7,104 nucleotides of DNA from an uncultured Magnetococcales bacterium (GCA_903913345.1 CAIWLA010000727.1:1-7104); one strand, 5' to 3'. Shown: positions 1-6,926, numbered from the stretch's first letter. Notes: a model not told the origin generated them from the sequence alone. Numbers and translations are program-made.

Positions 1-3000
1 CAATATGAATCCATCTGCAACTTTATCCAGGATGTCTACTACCGGATGGATATGCAGGGAAACATTCTCTTTGTCAGCCCTTCCTGCCATAAATTGCTTC
101 TGTATCGCCCGGATGAGTTGCTGGGCACCCCGTTTTCGGAGTTGACCACCACCCCGGACGCCTTCCAGGAGTTGCTGGATATTTTAAAAATTGCCCCGGT
201 GGTCCATGACTTTCATTTATTGCTCCATTGCAAGCGTGGGCGACAGGTGTCGGTCGTTTTGACCGCCAAGCGGGTGTTGGGGGCCGATGGCGATTCGGCG
301 ACGATTGAGGGGATTTTCCGGGATGTCTCCGAACGGGATCGTCTCGACACCTTGCTGGAGGAGCGCACCCAGAGCTACCGCCATTCCCTCTCCCGACTGG
401 AACAGTTGAAAATGGCCACCGATCAGCATGTCCTGGTCAGCGTGGTGGATCCCGAAGGTCGTATCCTCTCGGTGAACGATCCCTTTTTGGCCGTCAGTCG
501 GTATGACAAGGCCGAGTTGCTGGGTCAGGATCATCGCATTCTCAATTCCGGATATCATCCGAAATCCTTCTTCAAGGAGATGTGGCGGACCATCCTCGGT
601 GGTTCGATCTGGCGCGGCGAGATTCGCAATCGCAAAAAGAATGGCGATTTTTTCTGGATCGATTGCTCCATTGTCCCCTGTCTGACGCCGTTGGGCCACC
701 CTTTTCAATATATCTGTGTCGCCACCGAGATCTCTTCCCTTGTCCGTACCCGGTTGCGCCTGGAGCGCAATCGCGCCTTTTTGCACCGCGTCATCGATGC
801 CATGGGGGAGGGGGTCATTGTCATGGATCTGCAGGGAGACTTGTTGAGCCTCAACCAGGAGGGAGAACGGTTGCTGGGTTGGCGTGAGGCGGAGTTGATC
901 CATCGGAATGTCCATGAGGCCATCCATTCCAAACGACCGGATGGCAGTCTGCTCCCCGTCGAAGAGTGCATGGTCCATCAGAGTTTGCTGGGGCGGATTT
1001 TTCGGGTGGAAAATGACCATTTTTTACGGAAGGATGGCTCTTTTCTGCCGGTTTCCCATGTCACCTCTCCCCTGCGCGATGACCAGGAGATGATCGGTTC
1101 GGTGGCCATTTTTCATGACAACACCCGTGCCCGGAAACGGCTTGCGGATCTGGAGCTTACCCGTGATATCGCCCTGGAATCCGCCCGTCGCAAGTCCGAA
1201 TTTTTGGCCAACATGAGCCATGAGATCCGTACCCCCATGAATGCCATCATCGGCATGAATGACCTGCTCATGGATACCCCGATGAATGAGGAACAGGAGG
1301 AGTTTACGGAAATCATTCGGGATTCGGCCAAATCATTGCTCTCCCTGATCAATGATATTCTGGACTTTTCCAAGATCGAGGCGGGCAAGATTGATATTGA
1401 GGAGATCGAGTTTTCTCCGGTGACGGTGGTCGAGGGGTGTGCCGAGTTGCTGGCTGCCCAGGCGCACGAGAAGGGTTTGTCATTGATGACCTTTATCTCG
1501 CCCCATCTCCCGAAAATATTGAAAGGGGATCCGGGCCGTCTGCGGCAGATGATGCTCAACCTGCTCAACAATGCGATCAAATTTACGGAGGAGGGGGAGG
1601 TTGTCGTCCGGGTGCAATCCGTCGATACCCCAGCGGCCATGGCGAACGAGGGACGGATCCTGGTGCGGTTTTCCGTCACCGATACCGGCATCGGTCTGCC
1701 GGATGAGGTCAAGGAACGGTTGTTTGAACCCTTTACCCAGGCGGACCGCTCCACGAGCCGTAAATTTGGGGGCACCGGTCTGGGTCTGGCCATCTCCAAA
1801 CGGTTGGCCGAGTTGATGGGGGGCACCATTGGCACGGATGTGGAACGGGACAAAGGGACCACCTTCTGGTTCCATATTCCGTTGCACCGCGCCCAGCAAG
1901 TCGCCCATCAGGAAGGGAGTGATGACGCGTTGCTGTCGGGTGTGCCCATCCTGACGGTTTTGGCGAGTCAGACCGATCAGGAGATTCTGGACAGCTATTT
2001 TCGTGCCCAGGGGTTGGTTCCCCAGGGTTGTCTTTTGCCAGACCAGAAGGATCGTCTCCCCCTGGGGGAGATTCTGGGCGGGTTTCCCCCTTTTCCGCTG
2101 GTGGTGATGACCTTGACTCTGGAAGACATGCACAATCCCGCGCTGTTTCGGGCGCCGGAGATCGCCCGGATCACCGATCCGCCCTCCAGACCGCTGGTGC
2201 CAGCGGATCCCGCCACCCACTGGATCGCGCTCCTGGATGGCGAGGACAAATCGTTGCGCGAGTTTGCCTTGGCCTCCGGGTTTGCCGCCTGTCTGGTCAA
2301 ACCGGTCCGCCAGGAGGAGTGGTTGCACTGTTTGACCCATCTGTTGATGCCCGCCGAGACCACCGATTCCCCCTCTGAGCCGACCCAATGGCCAGCCGAT
2401 CTGACCGAGACTTCCGCCACGTCGGCCTCCTATGATGCCCTGGAGTCGGGTAAATTGTTGCTGCTGGTGGAAGACAATCCGGTCAATCAAAAGGTCACGC
2501 TGTTGCAACTGAAAAAGCTGGGCTATGCCGCCCACGCCGTCAGCAATGGTCGGGAGGCGGTGGACGCGGTGGCCAATCTGCCCTATGCCCTGGTCTTGAT
2601 GGATTGCCAGATGCCGATCATGGACGGTTTTGAGGCCACCCATGCCATTCGCAGAATGGAACAGGCCTCTTTGCGCCACACCCCCATTGTGGCCATGACC
2701 GCCAATGCCATGAAAGGGGATCGGGAACGGTGTTTGCAGGCGGGCATGGATGATTATTTGAGCAAGCCTGTCGCGCCGGATACCCTGATGAAAAAGCTGC
2801 AATACTGGATTCCAAAGGGTTCCTGTGAGTTGCCCGCCATTGAGATTCAACAATTGCGTCAGCTTTTTGGGGAAGACGACGACATGGTTCAGGAGCTGCT
2901 GCAACAGTTTCCGGACTCTGCACGGGAGTTGCTGGATCGCCTGTGGCAAGGGATTCAGGAGAGGGACGTGGCGACCCTGAATGATACGGCCTTTGAACTG

Positions 3001-3174
3001 CAGGAGGCGTGTGCCAATATGGGGGCCATGGGGATGTCAGCGGCCGCCCATGCCCTGGAACGGACCATCGCGGCCCGGGATTGGGAAAAATCCCGGACGG
3101 CCATGGAGCAGCTCGAACGGGTTTTCCACCAAGTGGAACGGTATGTCCAAAATTATAAATCCCTCCATCCATAA
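1..3174 (+). CDS. PAS-domain hybrid sensor histidine kinase/response regulator (5' partial)
   Basis: The frame is open from base 1 and codes for PAS-like sequence before the first Met (base 46), so the true start lies upstream. Residues are numbered from that Met. Order: PAS1 (to ~100), PAS2 (~125-230), PAS3 (~243-365), HisKA with H-box SHEIRTPMNAIIGM and phospho-acceptor His392 (1219-1221), HATPase_c (~495-612) with N-box LNLLNNAIKF, G1 DTGIGL, F-box LFEPF and G2 GGTGLGLAISK. A degenerate receiver (~634-768) follows, then an intact receiver (~804-921) with acidic pair VEDNP, phospho-acceptor Asp853 (2602-2604), Thr in AMTANA and Lys in SKPV. The tail (~930-1037) is HPt-like but has Phe where the histidine belongs. 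No membrane segment is visible in this part, so a cytoplasmic sensor is possible, though the missing N-terminus could hold one. It should autophosphorylate on His392 and pass phosphate to Asp853. Kinase identity is certain; the signal is unknown. Confidence 0.96.
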   Translation, partial: QYESICNFIQDVYYRMDMQGNILFVSPSCHKLLLYRPDELLGTPFSELTTTPDAFQELLDILKIAPVVHDFHLLLHCKRGRQVSVVLTAKRVLGADGDSATIEGIFRDVSERDRLDTLLEERTQSYRHSLSRLEQLKMATDQHVLVSVVDPEGRILSVNDPFLAVSRYDKAELLGQDHRILNSGYHPKSFFKEMWRTILGGSIWRGEIRNRKKNGDFFWIDCSIVPCLTPLGHPFQYICVATEISSLVRTRLRLERNRAFLHRVIDAMGEGVIVMDLQGDLLSLNQEGERLLGWREAELIHRNVHEAIHSKRPDGSLLPVEECMVHQSLLGRIFRVENDHFLRKDGSFLPVSHVTSPLRDDQEMIGSVAIFHDNTRARKRLADLELTRDIALESARRKSEFLANMSHEIRTPMNAIIGMNDLLMDTPMNEEQEEFTEIIRDSAKSLLSLINDILDFSKIEAGKIDIEEIEFSPVTVVEGCAELLAAQAHEKGLSLMTFISPHLPKILKGDPGRLRQMMLNLLNNAIKFTEEGEVVVRVQSVDTPAAMANEGRILVRFSVTDTGIGLPDEVKERLFEPFTQADRSTSRKFGGTGLGLAISKRLAELMGGTIGTDVERDKGTTFWFHIPLHRAQQVAHQEGSDDALLSGVPILTVLASQTDQEILDSYFRAQGLVPQGCLLPDQKDRLPLGEILGGFPPFPLVVMTLTLEDMHNPALFRAPEIARITDPPSRPLVPADPATHWIALLDGEDKSLREFALASGFAACLVKPVRQEEWLHCLTHLLMPAETTDSPSEPTQWPADLTETSATSASYDALESGKLLLLVEDNPVNQKVTLLQLKKLGYAAHAVSNGREAVDAVANLPYALVLMDCQMPIMDGFEATHAIRRMEQASLRHTPIVAMTANAMKGDRERCLQAGMDDYLSKPVAPDTLMKKLQYWIPKGSCELPAIEIQQLRQLFGEDDDMVQELLQQFPDSARELLDRLWQGIQERDVATLNDTAFELQEACANMGAMGMSAAAHALERTIAARDWEKSRTAMEQLERVFHQVERYVQNYKSLHP
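2833..3156 (+). other. Degenerate HPt-like domain at the C-terminus of the hybrid kinase
   Basis: This part of the kinase reads as a four-helix HPt bundle. The usual core is AHxLKGxSxxLGA; here it is AFELQEACANMGA (2989-3027). Flanking positions match, including the ANMGA half and the following helix MSAAAHALE, but His is Phe (2992-2994), Lys is Gln and Gly is Glu. It therefore cannot carry a phosphohistidine. It may be a structural or docking remnant. The alignment was made by eye against the remembered family consensus. Confidence 0.75.
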
Positions 3175-3178
3175 GGAG
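3173..3178 (+). promoter_or_regulatory. Ribosome binding site AAGGAG for the receiver-HPt gene
   Basis: A strong Shine-Dalgarno overlaps the TAA stop of the kinase gene (3172-3174) and sits five bases before GTG 3184. It supports GTG as the start. The ATG at 3182-3184 is closer to the site but opens a frame that ends at 3337 and has no recognisable protein. The overlap with the upstream stop suggests translational coupling. Confidence 0.8.
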
Positions 3179-3183
3179 CAGAT

Positions 3184-4314
3184 GTGCTGGAAGATTGGCA
3201 ACACCGGGGCAATGAGAGGGAAGTCATGGCGTTGGTCATGGAGATTCGGGCGCGTACCCGGCAGTTGCTGGATCTCCCGGTTCTGCCCGACCACCAGGAG
3301 TCGCTGCGTCACCTGGATGCGGCGGCGCAGGCCCTGATGGCCCTCCTGGCTCCCGATGACACCCTTCAGACGGTTGTGGATACCGATCGGGGGGATCCGG
3401 TGGATCTGGACGACGGTTCGGAACCGGATGCCGCATCGGTCTCTGCCACCCCCTCTGCCCATCCCCTCCATCTGTTGCTGGTGGAGGACAATCCCCTTAC
3501 CCAGAGATTGATGTCCCGCTTGTTGGCCTCGCGCAACCATCGGGTCACGCTGGCCAATCATGGCCAGGAGGCGTTGGTGTTGATCCAGGAGGGACGGTTC
3601 CAGGCCGATCCCTTTGATCTGGTCCTGATGGATATACGGATGCCCGTCATGGATGGTTTTGAGACCACGCTGGCCATCCGGCAATGGGAAGCCGAGATCC
3701 ACGCAGAGGTGGCCTCCGGGAATGCGCCGCTGGGCATTTGCCACCGACGGCTGCCCATCATGGCCGTCAGTGCCCTGACCGGCGCAGAGGATCGACGACG
3801 TGCCGCGCAGGTTGGCATGGATGGGTTCCATGGCAAACCGGTGCAGGCCAATCAACTGTTTGCCGACATGGAGCGACTGGTGCCCCATTCTTCCCCGGTT
3901 GCAGAGGCGGGTGAGCCATCGCCTCCCATGGCCTCTGCCACGACCGCCGAGGCCCCCCTGGAGATTACCCTGGATATGGGGTCGTTGCTCAAGACGGTCG
4001 AAAACGATTATGGCCTGCTGGAGGAGATTGTGGTCCTCTATCGCATGGATGCCCCCAAGCAGTTGCAGCGCATCCGGGATGGTATTGACCGTCAGGATGC
4101 CGATCTCGTGCGCGAGGCGGCCCACTCCCTCAAGGGGGCTTCGGGGGCCTTCGGGAATACGCCCACCTACACCCTCGCATTTCAACTGGAACAGGCGGGA
4201 CGCCACCGGGATTTGAGTCAGGCCGATGCCCTCCTGGTTCAGTTGCACCGTTCGATCGCGGCACTCGAAAGGGCACTGGATGCGGAACTCAGCAAGAACG
4301 ATCATAAACAATAG
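3184..4314 (+). CDS. Response regulator with C-terminal HPt domain (phosphorelay protein)
   Basis: 376 residues from a GTG start. Residues ~1-90 are helical and then acidic and low in complexity, with no domain I recognise. The receiver (~95-235) has the acidic pair in LLLVEDNP, phospho-acceptor Asp150 in LVLMDIRMPVMDGF (codon 3631-3633), Ser in AVSALTG and the conserved Lys in HGKPVQ. The stretch between helix 3 and strand 4 is longer than usual, with about 15 extra residues. After a Pro/Ala-rich linker comes an HPt domain (~265-370) with the intact motif AHSLKGASGAFG, His314 (4123-4125). No output domain is present, so this is a phosphotransfer intermediate rather than a transcription factor. 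It directly follows the hybrid kinase and very probably shares its mRNA, which makes it the obvious partner: it holds the HPt histidine that the kinase tail lacks. The next step of the relay is not in this window. Confidence 0.93.
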   Translation: MLEDWQHRGNEREVMALVMEIRARTRQLLDLPVLPDHQESLRHLDAAAQALMALLAPDDTLQTVVDTDRGDPVDLDDGSEPDAASVSATPSAHPLHLLLVEDNPLTQRLMSRLLASRNHRVTLANHGQEALVLIQEGRFQADPFDLVLMDIRMPVMDGFETTLAIRQWEAEIHAEVASGNAPLGICHRRLPIMAVSALTGAEDRRRAAQVGMDGFHGKPVQANQLFADMERLVPHSSPVAEAGEPSPPMASATTAEAPLEITLDMGSLLKTVENDYGLLEEIVVLYRMDAPKQLQRIRDGIDRQDADLVREAAHSLKGASGAFGNTPTYTLAFQLEQAGRHRDLSQADALLVQLHRSIAALERALDAELSKNDHKQ

Positions 4315-4324
4315 ACTCCAATCA

Positions 4325-5555
4325 ATGGGAAACCGTGCGGTGAAACTGATTCAACCTTTTGCGGGATGGCGGCCCCGGCCCGGTTCGGCACCGAGGGTGG
4401 CCGCCCCTCCGTATGATGTCCTCTCCAGTGCCGAGGCCCGTCAGCGGGTGGCGGGCAACCCGGACTCTTTCCTGCATGTCTCCAAGGCCGAGATCAACCT
4501 GGATCCCGCGCTGGCCCCGGATGATGATCGGGTCTACCAGACGGCCAGGGAACGGTTTGAACAGATGCGCCGTACCGGGCTTTTGGTCCAGGATGCCACC
4601 CCCTGCCTGTATATTTACCGTCTGGCCGTGGGCCAGCGGGAGCAGGTCGGCGTGGTGGTGGCGGCCTCGGTGGCGGCCTATCGTGACAATCGCATTCGCA
4701 AGCATGAACTGACCCGACCGGACAAGGAAAATGATCGGACCCGTCTGGCAGAGGCCCTGTTGGCCCATTCCGGTCCGGTCTTTTTGATCCACCGCCAGAC
4801 CGCCGAACTCGATGCCCTGGTGGCCCGGATCCGGCAGTCGGCCCCGCCGGACGAGGCCTTTCAGGCCGACGATGGGGTCCATCACAGCCTGTGGGTGGTG
4901 CGGGATCCTGGACAGATTGAGTCGTTGGTGACCCTGTTTGAAGAGCAACCCCGTCTGTATATTGCGGATGGCCATCACCGTTCGGCGGCCGCCGCCCGGA
5001 TCTGTGTCACCCGGCCCGCCGCCGATCGTTTTCTTGCGGTCTCGTTCCCGGAGAATCAACTGAAGATTCTCGATTATAATCGAGTGGTTCGGGACTTGAA
5101 TGGCCTGACGGTTCCCGCCTTTTTGCACGAGGTGGGTCGGCGTTTTCATCTCACCGCCAGCGTGGAGGCCGTGCGTCCCGATCGTGCCCACTCGTTTGGG
5201 CTTTATGTCGCCGGGCAGTGGTATCGGTTGGAGTTGGCCCCTGAATATCGGGATGGCACCGATGCCGTCACCCGATTGGATGTGGCCCTTCTGGATCGGC
5301 ATCTCTTGCAGCCCGTGTTGGCCATTCATGATTTGCGCCGGGATCAGCGGATTGATTTTGTGGGTGGCATTCGGGGCATGGCCGCGTTGGAGGCTTTGGT
5401 GGATTCGGGAAAAATGGCGGCGGCCTTTTCCCCTGTTTCCCACCCAGTTGGCCGAATTGCTGGCCGTGGCCGATGCCGACCAGATCATGCCCCCCAAATC
5501 CACCTGGTTTGAACCCAAACTTCGGGATGGATTGGTGGTGCAGACGTTTGATTAG
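4325..5555 (+). CDS. DUF1015 family protein, reading frame broken by a +1 shift near the 3' end
   Basis: Start ATG 4325 lies ten bases after the preceding stop; no good Shine-Dalgarno is visible, so coupling to the upstream genes is likely. The N-terminus KLIQPFAGWRPRP and APPYDVLSS is typical for DUF1015, as are HELTRPDKENDR (~128-138) and the signature ADGHHRSAAA (Asp215, codon 4967-4969). The DUF1015 role is not established to my knowledge. The DGHHR signature recalls ParB/sulfiredoxin-fold proteins, some of which are nucleotide-using kinases, but that is only a suggestion. The frame opened at 4325 runs to a stop at 5510-5512 with an atypical tail. The next frame, from about 5430 to TAG 5553-5555, encodes the family's usual end, including AVADAD and MPPKSTWFEPKLRDGL. 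Skipping one base at 5426-5433 gives about 409 residues, the normal family length. As read, the product is 395 residues with a wrong last ~27. It may be a pseudogene, a slippage gene or a sequencing error. Confidence 0.85.
5426..5433 (+). other. Frameshift site TTTTCCCC in the DUF1015 gene
   Basis: Upstream coding is GCC TTT TCC CCT in frame 2. The family C-terminus resumes as CCC CTG TTT CCC in frame 3 from base 5430. One extra T or C in the paired four-base runs accounts for the change. A Phe-tRNA could in principle re-pair from UUU to UUU one base on, so biological slippage is not excluded. A homopolymer error is the simpler reading. Confidence 0.7.
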
Positions 5556-5585
5556 TCGTTGATGATTCTATTTTTCACCAGCCTG

Positions 5586-5591
5586 CAGGAG
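5586..5591 (+). promoter_or_regulatory. Ribosome binding site CAGGAG for the antitoxin
   Basis: This near-consensus Shine-Dalgarno lies six bases before ATG 5598. It selects that codon over the in-frame ATGs at 5559 and 5562, which would add 12-13 residues with no ribosome site and no family resemblance. Confidence 0.7.
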
Positions 5592-5597
5592 TATTTT

Positions 5598-5828
5598 ATG
5601 CAAGTTCAGCGACAATTTGTTGAAGTCACAAACCGGCAGGTGGTTATTGAATTGCCCGAGTCTTTTATCAATCATCGCGTTGAATTGATTGCTCTGACAA
5701 TGGATAATGAAACCACGCTGGCACCAAAGCGACGCCAGCCCCATCCAGAAATCGCCGGGAAAGGCCGGACATTGGGTGATCTGATTGATCCCATCGTGGA
5801 TGAGGGTGATTGGGAGTGCCTTAAATGA
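5598..5828 (+). CDS. Small antitoxin of a VapBC-like (PIN) toxin-antitoxin module
   Basis: 76 residues beginning MQVQRQFVEV. The first half is beta-rich (RQVVIELPESF), followed by a Pro/Arg-rich linker (KRRQPHPEIAGKGRTLGDL) and a short acidic end with the DEGDWECLK pattern. Small antitoxins paired with PIN toxins often end in this kind of Asp-Trp-Leu-Lys tail, which in known systems binds the toxin active site. The family assignment (VapB-like or DUF2281-like) is by resemblance and is not firm. The stop overlaps the toxin start in ATGA (5825-5828), the usual arrangement for translational coupling with antitoxin first. The gene is more AT-rich than the signalling genes upstream, in keeping with acquisition by transfer. 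Such antitoxins usually bind their own promoter, but I see no clear operator here. Confidence 0.75.
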   Translation: MQVQRQFVEVTNRQVVIELPESFINHRVELIALTMDNETTLAPKRRQPHPEIAGKGRTLGDLIDPIVDEGDWECLK

Positions 5829-6226
5829 TTGTGCTGGATAGTCATGTCTGGTATTGGTGGATCAATCTTGAACATGACAAACTGTCATCCCGCATGATTT
5901 AAATAATCGAAAACGCGCCTCGTGTAGGGGTTTCGTCGGTCTCTTGTTTTGAACTGGCTCTGGCCCATCGTCGTGGCCGTCTGGAATTGCCGCTACCCCT
6001 GCGCGATTGGTTCTCGCGCGCCTTGGATGGGTCCGATGTGGCGTTGTTGCCACTGACGGCAGAGATCGCAGCACGGGCTGTCGAGTTGACGAGCGTCCAC
6101 CGAGACCCTTTTGACCGTATCATCATGGCCACCACGATAGAACGGGATGCCAAACTGGTCAGTGTCGATGGTCACTTTTCCACCTACCCGGAAATGGTGG
6201 GTAGATTGATTGGTCGCACGAGATAA
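5825..6226 (+). pseudogene. VapC-like PIN-domain toxin interrupted by an in-frame stop
   Basis: From ATG 5825 the frame reads MIVLDSHVWYWW, a classic PIN start with the first catalytic Asp (residue 5), but meets TAA at 5900-5902 (codon 26). The same frame then continues without another stop to TAA 6224-6226. It encodes VGVSSVSCFELALAHRRGRL with the conserved Glu, HRDPFDRIIMATT with the third acidic site, and LVSVDGHF with the fourth. Total length would be 133 residues, normal for VapC-type ribonucleases. CAA (Gln) to TAA by one C-to-T change would explain the lesion. As read, only a 25-residue peptide is made from the first ATG. A restart at TTG 5987 would give 79 residues without Asp5 and the Glu, so it should be inactive. 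Keeping the antitoxin while losing the toxin is the tolerated direction of decay. Confidence 0.85.
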
Positions 6227-6352
6227 TCTGGTTGGTAGGCCAAAAAGGGATAAAGTTATAAGTATCATCGGCCAAATCGGGAAACAAACCCAGGCCCGGG
6301 GCCGCTTCACCCATCGACGGCGTGTTCCAGACCCTTTTTGACGGGGTGTGAA
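6227..6352 (+). other. Intergenic region between toxin remnant and rhodanese gene
   Basis: 126 bases without a supported gene. The first third is AT-rich and holds a possible promoter. The rest is GC-rich, with a tight palindrome GGCCCGGGGCC around 6294-6304 whose single-base loop cannot form a normal terminator hairpin. No T-tract follows it. Confidence 0.5.
6232..6262 (+). promoter_or_regulatory. Possible sigma-70 promoter for the rhodanese gene
   Basis: TATAAG (6257-6262) matches the -10 consensus at five of six positions. TTGGTA (6232-6237) is a weak -35 with a 19-base spacer, longer than ideal. It fits the only sizeable gap before the rhodanese gene, about 90 bases upstream of its start. 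This is a guess from motif and position. Confidence 0.25.
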
Positions 6353-6859
6353 ATGTTATTTCGAAAATACAAGAGCGAAATCTCCATCGAAGAGTTGTTG
6401 GCCAACCCGACGGCTCCCCTGTTGATCGATGTGCGGGGCAGTACGGATTTTGATCCTTCCATTCCCGGATCAAAAAGGGTTTACTTGCTGGATATTGAGG
6501 AACGGACCAGGGAGTTCGAGCAGCGGTTTGCCACGCAGATGGCCACCCGCCCCCTGCTGCTCTATTGTGCCAAAGGGGAGGGCAGCGGCTACCTGGTTGA
6601 TCTCTTTTCCAGAAAGGCGCGGGTGCACAATCTGGCTGGCGGCATGGCCTCCTATCTGGCCACCATCTCCCGTCTGCTCCATGAACATCCGTACCGGGAC
6701 TCGGCAAAACGGGAGGAGACCATGACCCAATTGTTGATGGCCTTGACCAACCGCCAGACCGATCCGGCCACCTTCGCCACCATCATCGATCGTCTGCTGC
6801 GCTCCTCCCCGAATCCGGAATTCAGGAAACTGGTTGCGGGCGGTTTTAATTCTTCGTAG
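6353..6859 (+). CDS. Rhodanese-like domain protein
   Basis: 168 residues from ATG 6353, preceded by a G-rich stretch (GGGGTG, 6343-6348) that may serve as a weak ribosome site. TTG 6338 would add only five residues (start, then TGCE). The fold markers are APLLIDVRG (~21-29), the active-site loop YCAKGEGSGY with Cys72 (6566-6568), and the closing LAGGMASY (~94-101). The loop has CxxGxxS spacing but Gly where many sulfurtransferases have Arg, so the preferred substrate may differ. The usual GHIPGA is replaced by PSIPGS. No signal peptide or membrane segment is seen, so it should be cytoplasmic. Residues ~118-168 form a helical extension beyond the single rhodanese domain that I do not recognise. 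It could carry persulfide sulfur or act as a protein-binding module. The specific role is unknown. Confidence 0.88.
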   Translation: MLFRKYKSEISIEELLANPTAPLLIDVRGSTDFDPSIPGSKRVYLLDIEERTREFEQRFATQMATRPLLLYCAKGEGSGYLVDLFSRKARVHNLAGGMASYLATISRLLHEHPYRDSAKREETMTQLLMALTNRQTDPATFATIIDRLLRSSPNPEFRKLVAGGFNSS

Positions 6860-6926
6860 CACCGGGTACGCAAAGACCACTTTTTCTGGTTGACATTCAC
6901 TTTTCAGAACGGCACAGGGAATCTCT

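Noticed and set aside
1480..2949. Long open frame on the - strand (489 codons) opposite the hybrid kinase
   Set aside because: It is rich in Gln, Gly, His and Arg, has no recognisable domain, and lies wholly opposite well-conserved kinase domains. It is explained by the codon bias of the + strand gene.
3037..4311. Long open frame on the - strand (424 codons) opposite the receiver-HPt gene
   Set aside because: It has the same shadow composition, no family resemblance and no ribosome site; the + strand frame has intact receiver and HPt motifs.
5548..5574. TTGATT and TATTTT as a promoter for the toxin-antitoxin pair
   Set aside because: The spacer is only 15 bases and both hexamers are weak; no flanking inverted repeat suggests an operator.
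5987..6226. A separate 79-residue gene starting at TTG 5987
   Set aside because: It is in frame with the PIN toxin and is simply its C-terminal part; no ribosome site precedes it.
6294..6304. Palindrome GGCCCGGGGCC as a terminator
   Set aside because: The loop would be one base and no T-tract follows; most likely a chance GC-rich palindrome.
5993..6310. - strand frame starting with a hydrophobic, signal-like stretch (ILITLSLFGL)
   Set aside because: It overlaps the PIN toxin remnant, has no ribosome site, and the rest of the frame resembles nothing I know. The hydrophobic start is likely chance.
6877..6891. ACCA-CTTTTTC-TGGT as a terminator after the rhodanese gene
   Set aside because: The stem is only four base pairs and the T-run is in the loop instead of following the stem.
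6890..6920. Perfect -35 hexamer TTGACA before the chemoreceptor gene
   Set aside because: No acceptable -10 lies 16-18 bases downstream (the sequence there is GC-rich and contains the ribosome site), and no flagellar sigma-28 or sigma-54 pattern fits.
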